Source: Glycocaulis profundi
GTDB taxonomy: Bacteria > Pseudomonadota > Alphaproteobacteria > Caulobacterales > Maricaulaceae
Direction of reading: 5' to 3'
DNA length: 64,000 nt
NCBI GenBank assembly: GCA_007050995.1
Contig: VJOU01000005.1
Coordinates: forward strand, 110,999 to 174,998
A program made the translations under genes and the position numbers. Position 1 is the stretch's first letter. Each line of letters opens with the position of its first letter. Below are positions 1 to 10,044 of the stretch, piece by piece. A model generated the notes under the pieces. That model was not told where the DNA came from. It did no database searches and saw nothing but the letters and a program-made list of their open reading frames with translations.

Positions 1-130
1 GCCCGTCCGCCGGTTCGGCGCCGGACGGGGGCGGCACGGGCGCCGGCGCCGCTCCCGCCGCGAACAGGGCTGCGGCCACGGCGAAGAGCAGCAGGAGATG
101 GCGAAAGGGCCGGGATCGAGGGTGCGTCAT
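1..130 (-). CDS. Secreted protein, N-terminal part only (runs off window)
   Basis: An ATG at 130-128 on the minus strand opens a frame that continues past the window edge. The first 43 codons give a charged start (MTHPRSRPFRH), a hydrophobic Leu/Ala stretch and then a Pro/Ala-rich segment, which is a signal peptide pattern. It lies downstream of the TonB receptor on the same strand, so it may belong to the same iron-responsive unit. Too little is visible to name a family. Confidence 0.5.
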   Translation of the reverse strand, partial: MTHPRSRPFRHLLLLFAVAAALFAAGAAPAPVPPPSGAEPADG

Positions 131-213
131 GAAAGGAACCGTGGGGGCAAGGGGCGGGGAATCGCTCCGTTCCGCCCCCGCGCCGGCTGGCGGCGCGCGG
201 GCGGGCGGGCGGC

Positions 214-3060
214 CTAGAAGCGGGCGGTCAGCCCGGCGCGCATCGTGCGGCCGGGCGCGGCTGTGATGCCGATCAGGAGCGGGTCGGCGTAGTAGCGGTC
301 CCCGACATTGTCGATGTTGAAGTCGACCGAGAACCGCTCGTTGATGTCATAGCTGCCGTAGAGATCCCACACCGTGTGCGGCGACCAACGGACATTGACC
401 TGACCGGACCCGACGAAGGTCATGTCCGGTCGGCGGCTGTTGTAAATACCGCGGACGCCGACATCGAGGCGCTCATCGAACCACCGGGTCCCCAGGATCA
501 GCGACGCGCTCTGGCGCGGGGGGATGAAATTGTCGGAGAAACCGACCCCGGAGGGGTAGCATTTGACGAAATTGTCCGGGGGATTGTCCGGCGTGTATGC
601 GCAATAATTGATTTCGTCATAATGCATCAGACCGAGCGAGCCATAGACCCGGCCCCGGTCATATTCCGCCTGCATCTCGGCGCCGCGGAAGACCGCCTCC
701 TCCAGATTGGAGCCGACTCCCACCACGCGGTAGATGTAATCGGACACCCGGTTGTCGAAATAGGCGAGGTGAAGCCGCAGCTCGTCCTCGCCGAACAGAT
801 CGGCCCGAACATAGTTCAGGCCGATCTCCCGGCTGCGCATGCGTTCCGGGTCGATGCTCGCCAATGGCGTGATGCCGGCGGAGAAGCCGCTGGTGCTCTC
901 GAACAGGCTGGGCGTGCGGATCGCTTCGGCATAGCGCGCATAGAGCTGAAGGCCCTCGACCGGCATGACGGTCGCGGTGACGACCGGCGCGAGGCCGCTA
1001 TGGCTCTGGGCGTTGTTCAGCCACTCGCCCCAGACCAGCCGCCCGTTTTCGTCGCGATAGCTCTCCCGGGTCTCGTTCCGGTCATAGGTTTCAGATTCGG
1101 TGTAGCGCAGAGCGCCGTCCAGGCGCAGCCAGCCGACCGGCTCCCATTGGGCGGAGACGAACGCGCTGCGCTCCTCGCGCTTGCCGTCATGCTTGTCCAT
1201 GGTGAGGTCCATGGAATACTCGCCGGATTCCAGTTCCGGATAAGGGGCCGAGCTTATGTCCTCGCGCGTCAGCGACGCGCCGTAATTCACAGACAGCGTC
1301 CCCCAGGTGCCTTCGAACCGGCTGGTGTTGTCGACATCGAACCCTGTCCGTCTGGAAAACTCGGCAGCGGCGGGCAGCATGACGGGTTCGCCCGGCGACC
1401 AGCTGGCCATCCACAGGATCAGCCCGTAATAGAGGTTTCGCTGCAGCTCGATGTCCTTGTCCCAGACGTTCACGCGCAGATCGAGCCAAGGATTGTCCTC
1501 CGGCTGATAGCGATAGCGCGCCGTCCAGGTGTCGCTCAGCACATTGCTGGCCTCGCCCTGACGGAAGCCTTCCCCGCGGACGATCTCGGACGGCATCATG
1601 TCGCCGAAATCGCTGTCGAACCGGTTGAAACCGACCTCCAGAGAATGCCCCCCGCCCCAGCGGGCCGTGCCCTTGAGCAGATAGGAGGTGTTGTCATACG
1701 CGGTGTTGACCACCTGCTCGCCGGAGCGGAACCGCGTATCGCCCTGAAGCGTCAGCCGCTCACGCACGATGGTGCCGCCGGCGACCCGATGCTCGCTGAA
1801 CGTCGACCCGATCTCCGCGGAAGGCCCCACCGTGCCCGCGAAATAATTGCCGGCGCTGCGCCGGGCATAGGCGCCGATCAGGTCGAACTGTTCGCCCCAG
1901 CGTTTGGCCACCACGATGCTGCCCCCGCCACCGGTCGGCGCGAAGGTCGCCGGGCGCGATCCGGGCGGCGCTTCCTGGGCGTAGGCGGCCTGCGGTATCG
2001 CGCCTTCCACGGGATGCCGGTCGCAGAAGTCCGGGAAACGCTCGCTGGGCTCGCAGCTTCTGACCCATCCGCCGCTGGAACTCGCGCCATGAGCGGTCGG
2101 GGACAGGCTGTCGGTCTGCAGGCCGCCCTTCGTGCCCGCTGGCGGCGGGGAGGTGGTGTTGCCCCGCAGCTCCCCCCGCACCCGGATGCCGAAAGACTCG
2201 TCCGGGTCCAGAATATCGCCCACCGCCAGGGTGCGCGCGACCATGATGCCGCCGGTCGCGCCCACGGCTTCGGGCCGGGTGCTCGGCCCCTTGTCGACGA
2301 CCATCTCGGCGAGCAGGTCCGGGTCCAGATAATTGCGCGACGCCACCCCTGAATAGCCTCGATAGACGACCGTGGACTGCTGGGCGCCGTCCACGACCAC
2401 GGGCACCCGGTTCATCCCCTGCATGCCCCAGACATTGAGGTCCAGAGAGCCGCTATTGCGGTTTTCGCCCGTCAGCACGCCGGGCGTGCCGGAGATCACG
2501 TCCCCGACCGTGGTGCCCCGGAAGCGCTGAATCCGCTCCTGTGAGATATAGGCGGACGAACCCGGCGTCTCATAGGGCAGACGCGCGCCGGGCGAGGCGG
2601 CCTGCGCGCCCTCGACCCGCAGCAGCCCGAGCTGGATCGCGTCGTCGTGAGGGGTCGCGGTCCCCGGCCGCTCGATCGCCACGGTGCGCGCCGACATCTG
2701 GCGCGCGGTGAAGCCGCTGCCGGCCAGGAGGCGGTCGAGGGCATCGCGCGCGCTCATGCGGCCGCGTGCGCCGGGGGAGGCGATACCTTCAAGATCGCGC
2801 GTGGCGTAGACGAAGGACAAGCCGGTCTGCTCGGAGAGCGCATTCAGCGCGGACGCCATCGGCTGCGGGGGTATCGAGACCTCGAACGGCGCCTCGGCCA
2901 TCTGGGACGCGGGGGCGTCTGCATCGATCTGCGCCTGCGCCGGCCCCGTCAGGATCAGCGCAGCCGTCGCCAGGGCCGTGCCTGCGAGCAGCGTCGCGCC
3001 GATGCGCCCGCGTCCCACACGCATGTCATGGCGTGCCTTGAGTACTGCCGTCGTCGTCAT
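214..3060 (-). CDS. TonB-dependent outer-membrane receptor with STN signalling domain (FecA-like)
   Basis: A 948-residue outer-membrane receptor. It has a long signal peptide ending near residue 44 (GPAQAQ), an STN (secretin/TonB N-terminal) domain at about residues 57-130, a plug domain at about 160-275 and a long beta-barrel ending in a terminal Phe (LTARF). The STN domain marks a transducer-type receptor that signals through a FecR-type anti-sigma factor, and the two genes upstream encode exactly such a pair. GGAAAGG precedes the ATG by eight bases. A Fur-like box lies 33 bases upstream. Substrate is probably a ferric siderophore or heme, but the sequence does not decide which. Confidence 0.93.
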   Translation of the reverse strand: MTTTAVLKARHDMRVGRGRIGATLLAGTALATAALILTGPAQAQIDADAPASQMAEAPFEVSIPPQPMASALNALSEQTGLSFVYATRDLEGIASPGARGRMSARDALDRLLAGSGFTARQMSARTVAIERPGTATPHDDAIQLGLLRVEGAQAASPGARLPYETPGSSAYISQERIQRFRGTTVGDVISGTPGVLTGENRNSGSLDLNVWGMQGMNRVPVVVDGAQQSTVVYRGYSGVASRNYLDPDLLAEMVVDKGPSTRPEAVGATGGIMVARTLAVGDILDPDESFGIRVRGELRGNTTSPPPAGTKGGLQTDSLSPTAHGASSSGGWVRSCEPSERFPDFCDRHPVEGAIPQAAYAQEAPPGSRPATFAPTGGGGSIVVAKRWGEQFDLIGAYARRSAGNYFAGTVGPSAEIGSTFSEHRVAGGTIVRERLTLQGDTRFRSGEQVVNTAYDNTSYLLKGTARWGGGHSLEVGFNRFDSDFGDMMPSEIVRGEGFRQGEASNVLSDTWTARYRYQPEDNPWLDLRVNVWDKDIELQRNLYYGLILWMASWSPGEPVMLPAAAEFSRRTGFDVDNTSRFEGTWGTLSVNYGASLTREDISSAPYPELESGEYSMDLTMDKHDGKREERSAFVSAQWEPVGWLRLDGALRYTESETYDRNETRESYRDENGRLVWGEWLNNAQSHSGLAPVVTATVMPVEGLQLYARYAEAIRTPSLFESTSGFSAGITPLASIDPERMRSREIGLNYVRADLFGEDELRLHLAYFDNRVSDYIYRVVGVGSNLEEAVFRGAEMQAEYDRGRVYGSLGLMHYDEINYCAYTPDNPPDNFVKCYPSGVGFSDNFIPPRQSASLILGTRWFDERLDVGVRGIYNSRRPDMTFVGSGQVNVRWSPHTVWDLYGSYDINERFSVDFNIDNVGDRYYADPLLIGITAAPGRTMRAGLTARF

Positions 3061-3092
3061 TGTGCGCCCCTTTCCGAACGATCATCATAGCG

Positions 3093-3113
3093 TTGCGACT
3101 GCGTCTCAATCGC
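3093..3113. promoter_or_regulatory. Candidate Fur box upstream of the TonB receptor
   Basis: The plus strand starts TTGCGACT and has TCTCA in the middle and GC at the end. It matches 15 of 21 positions, by eye, of the box upstream of the sigma-factor gene (4885-4905, read on the minus strand). It resembles proteobacterial Fur sites of the type TGCGAATnATTCTCA. It would let the receptor respond to iron separately from the sigma factor. Binding is inferred. Confidence 0.45.
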
Positions 3114-3192
3114 TGTTCTCATGTATGACGATCAGGGCGCGCCTCACCGGTGCTGTTTGCGGATAGTTTCTGCAGCCGCGTCAGGCTGGGGC

Positions 3193-4218
3193 TCAGCGGA
3201 CCAGCGCAAGCCGGTTCGAGATCCGGGTGACCTGAAGGCCTTCAGCGGCCGCAAGCGCATCAAGACCGCTTTCGATCTCGTCGATCGCGATCCGGGCTGT
3301 GACCGACGGCGCGTCAGGCACATCCGCCAGGAACAGGATGCGGCCGGGCCGGTAGCGATCCATTTCGGCGAAGGCGTCAGCGAGGGTCCTGTCATCGATC
3401 GCGATGACGCCCCGGCGCCAGATATCCTGTGACGGCGCTGCGGCCATGACCGGCCCGGGCGCATGTCCCGTTCGATACCGGACGGCCTCTCCCGCCGTCA
3501 GGATGACGGCGTCCGTCTCGCCTGAGACCGATGACGCGGCGTTCACCGGCGAGCGGAGCGCCACCCGCCCCTCGCTGACGGACACGAGCGTCTCGGCGCC
3601 ATCGCGTCGGACGGTGAACACCGTGCCGAGGGCCGTGGCGCGTCCACCCGCCGCTCTTACCGAAAAAGGCCGGGACGGGTCGCCGACGACCTCGAACCGG
3701 GCTTCGCCCCGCAGCAGTCTCACCTCTCGGCGGTCAGCCCGGTAGCGGACGGCGATGGCGGTGTCGGTGTTGAGCCACGCGGCCGAGCCGTCGGCAAGTT
3801 CTACCCGTGCGGGCGCGCCGATGGCCGCCACATGATCGGCGGAGATGTCCTGGACGGTCCTCGGGCCCAGGACGACACCCAGGATGAGACAGGCCGCCAC
3901 AAGACCTGCCCAGGCCGGCTTCGGGATCCACGATGACGGCGCCGGAATGCGCCAGGACCGCCGCGACCCGGCGCGCGTGCGGTGCGCATCGCGCCGTTCG
4001 CGCCCGAACGGCTCGGCCGATGCGAAGGCGGGTTTGAGCGCGGTGATCTGGGACCACAGGATATGGAGCTCGTCAAACGCGGCGGCGTGACGCGCATCTG
4101 CGTCGCGCCATTGCTGAAACCCGGCCCAGTCCGGCTCTGTCGAGGCCAGCTGCAGCATCCAGTCCTGCGCGGCGTCGTCGACGGCATCCTGGCAGTCTGA
4201 CTCTGATGAAAGGCTCAT
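3193..4218 (-). CDS. FecR-type anti-sigma factor / transmembrane sensor
   Basis: A 341-residue FecR family protein. The cytoplasmic N-terminus (about residues 12-55, with a QQWRDADARHAAAFDEL-like DUF4880 pattern) should hold the sigma factor. One membrane helix follows at about 100-118 (AGLVAACLILGVVLG), then a periplasmic FecR domain at about 130-230 and a C-terminal STN-like module at about 268-341 that would contact the receptor. It sits between the sigma-factor gene and the receptor gene in the standard fecI-fecR-receptor order on one strand, 66 bases after fecI. Confidence 0.92.
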   Translation of the reverse strand: MSLSSESDCQDAVDDAAQDWMLQLASTEPDWAGFQQWRDADARHAAAFDELHILWSQITALKPAFASAEPFGRERRDAHRTRAGSRRSWRIPAPSSWIPKPAWAGLVAACLILGVVLGPRTVQDISADHVAAIGAPARVELADGSAAWLNTDTAIAVRYRADRREVRLLRGEARFEVVGDPSRPFSVRAAGGRATALGTVFTVRRDGAETLVSVSEGRVALRSPVNAASSVSGETDAVILTAGEAVRYRTGHAPGPVMAAAPSQDIWRRGVIAIDDRTLADAFAEMDRYRPGRILFLADVPDAPSVTARIAIDEIESGLDALAAAEGLQVTRISNRLALVR

Positions 4219-4284
4219 GTCGGCTCGCTGCGGGTTGTTATGGGTAAGACGAGTCAGGCTCTGCCAACCTGCGCGGCCAAGGGG

Positions 4285-4800
4285 TCAGCCGGCGCCATCG
4301 GGATCCTGACCATGGAAGCGGCGCCGCGCGGCGAGCAGTGTCGAAAGGGCCAGTTTCAGATCCTTGTGGACGGTCGTGAGCCCGACACCCAGCGCCTCGG
4401 CGATGCGGACATGCGACCAGCCTTCATACCGGCTCAGATAGAAGATGCGCCGGCAGCGCGTCGGCAGTCGGCTCGCCTCCGCTTCGAGGAAGGCCAGCTC
4501 CGCGCGCGCCATCGTCTCACGCTCTGGCGTGATCGCGGCCTCCGGGCGCCAGAGCGTATGGCCCATCTCTGCACGGATCTCGCTTCGGCGCTTTTCCACG
4601 CGCATATGGTCGGTCGCGAGATTGGCCGCCATGCGGAACAGATAGCGCCGCCCGTCTTGGAGCGGCTCGGTATCCGGCATCCGGCAGAGTTTCAGATAGA
4701 GGTCATGGGCGATGTCTTCGGCCGCGGCCGCCGAACCCAGCCGCCGCCGAAGAAAGCGCAGAAGGTCTTTCTCGTGCTTCCTGTAGGCGACCAGCAGCAA
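4285..4800 (-). CDS. ECF RNA polymerase sigma factor, FecI-like
   Basis: A 171-residue ECF sigma factor. Region 2 lies at about residues 8-75 (AEDIAHDLYLKL, RYLFRMAANLATDHMR). Region 4 lies at about 112-160, with the helix-turn-helix WSHVRIAEALGVGLTTVHKDL near its end. With the adjacent FecR-type protein and STN receptor it should turn on receptor transcription when the ligand binds outside the cell. A Fur-like box lies about 85 bases upstream of the start, so iron limitation probably gates the whole circuit. Confidence 0.92.
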   Translation of the reverse strand: MLLVAYRKHEKDLLRFLRRRLGSAAAAEDIAHDLYLKLCRMPDTEPLQDGRRYLFRMAANLATDHMRVEKRRSEIRAEMGHTLWRPEAAITPERETMARAELAFLEAEASRLPTRCRRIFYLSRYEGWSHVRIAEALGVGLTTVHKDLKLALSTLLAARRRFHGQDPDGAG

Positions 4801-4884
4801 TCTGCATTCCTAAGAGTTTGACTGAGACCGGCCGCGGGCGAACGGTTCGCCGAACCGGAAGCGGTCCGCACGCGCAGCCCTATC

Positions 4885-4905
4885 GCATATGAGAATGAGT
4901 CGCAA
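4885..4905. promoter_or_regulatory. Candidate Fur box upstream of the FecI-type sigma factor
   Basis: On the minus strand this reads TTGCGACT-CATTCTCA-TATGC. It is close to the known gamma/alphaproteobacterial Fur site form (TGCGAATnATTCTCA) and shares 15 of 21 positions with the box before the receptor. It lies about 85 bases before the sigma-factor start. Recognition by Fur is inferred from similarity only. Confidence 0.5.
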
Positions 4906-5099
4906 GACGTGTGCGCTTTAAGCCTCCCGGCGACTATCCGATGATCGCTCCGGGATACGCAAAAGAGCGCAGCGCCGCCGCCAACGCCCGCGGATTGGGC
5001 CGGCCGATCGCGTGCGCCGTCCCGGCAATGCTGAGGCCTTAGCGCCGCAGACCGATCAGGATCGGACAATGGGGGAGGGCCGGTCGCCGTGGCAGGGGG

Positions 5100-5408
5100 T
5101 CTCGTGGAAGAGCCCTGGATCTTGCGGCCCTGTGCGTGGTCTTTCAGCACGAGGAAGTCGATGAACTCGCCATAGCGCGGATCGCATTGCGGCCGGATGC
5201 CGGCACCCGCGACGTGCAGCGGGTAGGGATCGCCGTCATTGAGCTCGGTCCAGACCAGGTCGCCGTCCACGATGACCGCCCGGCCCATCACGCTGCGCGT
5301 ATCGATCCATGCTTCTAGAACCTCGATCTGGCTGAACAGGGTGGGGCAGAATGGCGCGGAGGCAATATTACTAAATTGCGCCCACACCGGCTCGTCGCAT
5401 AATAAATA
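5100..5408 (-). pseudogene. Possible gene remnant of unknown family
   Basis: A minus-strand frame reads as plausible protein for about 95 residues (for example VLEAWIDTRSVMGRAVIV, then WTELNDGDPYPLHVAGAG and GEFIDFLVLKDH). It then turns into Pro/Arg/Ala-rich sequence typical of an out-of-frame read and runs on into fecI. There is no ATG at its left border; the frame opens after a stop near 5409 and a GTG is available at 5387. I read it as the middle of a decayed gene, but a short real protein is possible. The AT-rich stretch at 5365-5425 would be its upstream region. No family recognised. Confidence 0.35.
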
Positions 5409-5430
5409 TTATGAGAAATAATATGTAGGC

Positions 5431-6294
5431 TCAGACCGGGTCGATGCGGAGGAGATCGCCCGTATTCTCCGCGATCACGAGGCTCAGTCTGTCATAGGCC
5501 GGCCTCACGCCCTGCGGACAGCGCGCCAGCAGCGCCCGGTAATCGAGATCGATGTGCATGTTGGTCAGGATGCCCTGGCGCACGGCCGCGCGCTCCAGCC
5601 AGACCAGCGCGGCATCGAGATGAGCGTGCGTGGGATGCGGCTTTTCTCGAAGCGCGTCGACGATCCACACGCTCGCGCCGTCCACGGCCTGAAACGCCGC
5701 GTCCGGCATGGCGCTGATGTCGGGCGTGTAGACCAGCGGACCGAAACGGAACCCGCTGCACGGCGCGCGGCCATGCTCCACGGTGAAAGATTGCAGGCGC
5801 AGCCGCCCGCCCGGCCCGTCGATGTCCGCGCCGCCCCCCTCGGCCAGCACCCGGCGTTCCAGCAACGGCGGATAGCCTGATCCTTCAGGAGTTTGGAAGA
5901 TGTATCCGAAGCGTGCCATGAGCGCGCTGTCCGTGAACGGGTTCATCCATGCGGGGAGCTGACGGCCCGCGCGATAGACCAGCGCGCGCAGATCGTCGAT
6001 GCCATGGCTCTGGTCGGCATGGTCGTGGGTGAAGGCCACCGCATCGAGCCGTGTCACGCCAGCGTCGAGGATCTGCTGGCGCAGGTCCGGCGACGTGTCC
6101 ACCAGCAGGCGCGTGACCCGTTCGCCGCCCAGATCGCTTTCAGTTTCAGCGCGTTCGACCAGTATCGAGCAGCGGGATCGGCGGTTTTTCGGCTCGCCCG
6201 GATCGCACTCGCCCCAGTCGCCGTCGATGCGCGGCACGCCGCCCGACGAGCCGCAGCCCAGAATGCGGACCCGTATGACGGGCCCGCCGCTCAC
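5431..6294 (-). CDS. MBL-fold metallo-hydrolase (PhnP-like)
   Basis: A 287-residue metallo-beta-lactamase-fold phosphodiesterase-like protein. The N-terminus carries the ILGCGSSGGVPRI motif of PhnP-like enzymes, and the metal-binding motif THDHADQSHGIDDLR begins at about residue 89 (H90, H92, D94). A further His motif is seen in NMHIDLD. Its ATG overlaps the stop of tatD by four bases (ATGA), so the two are translationally coupled. It is the last gene of the rlpA-to-MBL run. The physiological substrate is unknown; cyclic phosphodiester cleavage is the family activity. Confidence 0.88.
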   Translation of the reverse strand: MSGGPVIRVRILGCGSSGGVPRIDGDWGECDPGEPKNRRSRCSILVERAETESDLGGERVTRLLVDTSPDLRQQILDAGVTRLDAVAFTHDHADQSHGIDDLRALVYRAGRQLPAWMNPFTDSALMARFGYIFQTPEGSGYPPLLERRVLAEGGGADIDGPGGRLRLQSFTVEHGRAPCSGFRFGPLVYTPDISAMPDAAFQAVDGASVWIVDALREKPHPTHAHLDAALVWLERAAVRQGILTNMHIDLDYRALLARCPQGVRPAYDRLSLVIAENTGDLLRIDPV

Positions 6295-7075
6295 ATCGTC
6301 CTCGGCAGGCGGCTGAACAGCGCCCGACAGTTCGCGGTGGTGATGTGCGCGGTCTCTTCGGCGGTCCAGCCTTTGATCTCGCCGAGCTTTTCAGCCACGT
6401 GCGGCAGGAAGGCCGGTTCGTTGCGCCGTCCGCGATGGGGCACGGGCGCCAGATACGGGCAGTCGGTCTCCACGATCACCCGGTCGTCGGGCACATGCTG
6501 GGCGAACACGTCGCGCACGTCCTGGGCCTTCTTGAAGGTGATGATCCCCGAAGCGGAGAACCAGCAGCCCAGCGCCGCCGCCCGCCGGGCCAGCTCCGCG
6601 CCGCCGGTGTAGCAGTGAAGCAGCGCCTTGAAGGCCCCCTTCCCCATCTCCTCCTCCAGCAGATCGGCCATCTTCGCGTCCGCCTCGCGCGAGTGCAGGA
6701 TCACCGGCAGCCCCGTCAGGCGCGCCGCCTCGATATGCGCGCGCAGGGAGGCGTATTGGGCATCCTCCGGGCTGTAATTGTAGTGGAAATCCAGCCCCGT
6801 CTCCCCGATCGCGACCACCTTGGGGTGGCGGGCGATGTCGGCCAGCTCGTCCGCGGTGATGTCGGGCCGGTCCTTGGCGTGGTGGGGATGCGCACCGATG
6901 GTGCAGAACACGTCGTCATGGCGCTCGGCGATGGCGCTGACGGCGGGAAAATCGCTCAGGCGGCAGCAGATCGCGATCATGGGCGACACGCCCGCCTGCC
7001 GCGCGCGATCCAGAACTGAATCCAGGTCATTTTCATAATCTTCGCCGTGAATATTCACATGGCTGTCAATCAGCA

Positions 7076-7076
<1 letters not shown>
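6291..7076 (-). CDS. TatD family metal-dependent hydrolase (DNase)
   Basis: A 261-residue TatD family protein, the usual length. The ATG at 7076 starts MLIDSHVNIHGED, with the N-terminal metal-binding Asp/His motif. TIGAHPHHAKD, IGETGLDFHYN, LHSREAD and ETDCPYLAP are the further conserved TatD motifs. The start shares one base with the holB stop (TGATG). The frame stays open upstream into holB, but homology begins at this ATG. Probably a 3'-5' exonuclease in DNA repair, from family knowledge. In many relatives metG lies between holB and tatD; here it does not. Confidence 0.93.
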
Positions 7077-8121
<1,045 letters not shown>

Positions 8122-8125
<4 letters not shown>

Positions 8126-8757
8126 CGTCCCGCCCCCAGCCGCGCGTCGATGACCGCGAGCGCCGCCGCCAGAACGGTTTCAGGCGGCTGGCTGGAATCG
8201 ATCACCGCGCAGCGGACGGGCTCGTCGCGGGCGATGTCGAGGAAGCCCTGGCGCAGGGCGCGGTGGAAATCGAGGCCGTGGCGCTCGAACCGCGTGGCGC
8301 CCTCGCCCCGGTCCAGCGCGCGCTGAAGGCCCGCCTCGGGGTCGAGATCGAGGATCAGGGTGAGGTCGGGGACCAGCCCCTCCATCACAGCGGCGTCGAT
8401 GGCCGCGATGCGGCCCGCGTCCATGCCCCCCGCCGCGCCCTGATAGGCGCGGGTGGAATCGGAAAAGCGGTCGCAGATCACCCAGCGGCCGACGTCCAGC
8501 GCGGGCCGGATGCGGCGCTCGGCATGGTCGGCGCGGGCGGCGTAGAGCAGCAGCGTCTCGCTAACCGGCGACCAGCGACCCGTCTCGCCCTCCAGCAGCA
8601 GCGCGCGGACGGCCTCCGCGTTCGGCGTGCCGCCCGGCTCGCGGGTCAGTTCGACAGGACCGACATGCGGTTCGAGCGCGGTGGCCAGACCCTCGGCGAG
8701 CGTGGACTTTCCGGCCCCCTCCCCGCCTTCCAGCGTGATGAAGCGTCCCCGGGCCAC
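8122..8757 (-). CDS. tmk: Thymidylate kinase (dTMP kinase)
   Basis: A 211-residue dTMP kinase, of normal length. The P-loop LEGGEGAGKST is at residues 9-19, TREPGGTPNAEAVR follows, and ICDRFSDSTRAYQGA is the conserved DR(Y/F) substrate motif. It makes dTDP from dTMP for DNA synthesis. It starts four bases after the carboxypeptidase stop and overlaps holB by four bases. The dacF-tmk-holB order is common in Alphaproteobacteria. Confidence 0.95.
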
Positions 8758-8761
8758 GCCG

Positions 8762-9904
8762 TCAGGAGCGGATCAGGCGCACGAGCGCGGTGACCGCCTG
8801 GCCGGGCAGGCTCTGGCGGCGCACGGCCTGCGCGGCTTCGAGCGGATATTCCTCCACCCGTCCGCCGGGCAGGGTCACGACCAGGGTGGCGACCTCCTCG
8901 CCCTCGGCGATGGGCGCGCGCAGCGGGCCCTGATAGACCACCTCGGCCCTCAGGGCGGGCCGGTCGCGGCGGTGGACCCCGATGGCCACCCCCTCGGCGG
9001 CGCGCAGCGGCACGGTTGAGCGCTCGCCCAGATAGACCTCGGCCTCGCCCACCTGCGCCCCGGGCTCGGCCAGCCGCGCCATGACGAAGTCGGAGAAGGC
9101 TGAGCGCATCAGCCGCTCCGCCTCGTTGGCGCGGGCGCGCATGGATTCGGTGCCGTTGAACACGATGATCCGCCGCTCGCCCTGGCGCTCGGCCGAAGCC
9201 GTCAGGCCATAGCCCGCCTCGCTGGTGTAGCCGGTCTTCAGCCCGTCCGCGCCGTCGAACGTGCCCAGCAGCGGATTGCGGTTGTACTGGCGGATGCCGT
9301 TGTAAGTGAACTCGCGCTCTGAATAGAGCTCGTAGAAGTCGGGATGGTTCTCGATGATGTGCCGGGCGAGCCGGCCCAGATCTTCCGGCGAGATCAGGTG
9401 GCCTTCCGCCGTCAGGCCGGTGGAGTTGCGGAAATTCGCGGTCTCAAGGCCCAGCTCATGGGCGCGCCGTGTCATGGCGTCGGCGAAGTTCGCCTCGCTG
9501 CCCGCCAGCGCCTCGGCCACCACGATGCAGGCGTCATTGCCCGACTGGACGATGATCCCGCGCAGCAGGTCCTCCACCCGCGCCCGGGCGTTCAGGTCGA
9601 GAAACATGGTCGAGCCGCCCGAGGCGGCCCCGCCGACACGCCAGGCGTATTCGCTCACCGGCAGCTCGTCGTCCAGCGACAGCGTGCCCGCCTCGATGGC
9701 CTCGAACACCATCAGCGCGGTCATCAGCTTGGACATGGACGACGGCGGCATGGGCACGTCGCCGTTCTTGGAATACAGGATGTCGCCGGTCTCGAAATCC
9801 ATGATCAGCGCGTGGCTGGCGGAGGTCTCGAAGGCGGAGTCCTGAGCGGTCGCGGCGAAGGGCGCGAGGACCAGGGCGGACAGGGCGAGAAGGGCGCGGC
9901 GCAT
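8762..9904 (-). CDS. dacF: D-alanyl-D-alanine carboxypeptidase (penicillin-binding protein 5/6 family)
   Basis: From the ATG at 9904 this is 380 residues with a signal peptide (MRRALLALSALVL to about residue 20, cleaved after ATA). The SxxK active-site motif is S56-M-S-K59, SGN follows in IVQSGNDACI, and KTG is in GLKTGYTSEAG. It trims the terminal D-Ala from peptidoglycan stem peptides in the periplasm. An upstream in-frame start at 10030 exists, but that stretch has no signal peptide and looks non-coding. A C-terminal PBP5-type beta domain follows at about 275-365. Confidence 0.93.
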   Translation of the reverse strand: MRRALLALSALVLAPFAATAQDSAFETSASHALIMDFETGDILYSKNGDVPMPPSSMSKLMTALMVFEAIEAGTLSLDDELPVSEYAWRVGGAASGGSTMFLDLNARARVEDLLRGIIVQSGNDACIVVAEALAGSEANFADAMTRRAHELGLETANFRNSTGLTAEGHLISPEDLGRLARHIIENHPDFYELYSEREFTYNGIRQYNRNPLLGTFDGADGLKTGYTSEAGYGLTASAERQGERRIIVFNGTESMRARANEAERLMRSAFSDFVMARLAEPGAQVGEAEVYLGERSTVPLRAAEGVAIGVHRRDRPALRAEVVYQGPLRAPIAEGEEVATLVVTLPGGRVEEYPLEAAQAVRRQSLPGQAVTALVRLIRS

Positions 9905-10044
9905 GGATGCGGGGCTCCGGGCTGGGGCTGTGTCGGGCGCGGGCAGGCCAGGGCGAATCGCCCGGCCGGCGCGAGGGTTCATAGAACCGCGCGAGGTCCG
10001 CGCCGTCCAGAACACCCCGCAGATTTTCAAGAAGCGGCGGAGGA

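Noticed and set aside
180..196. Hairpin GCGCCG / CGGCGC after the TonB receptor
   Set aside because: Only six base pairs in very GC-rich DNA and no T run, so not a supported terminator.
376..2352. 658-residue plus-strand open frame
   Set aside because: It is antisense to the TonB receptor; open only because of high GC, with no domain or start signal.
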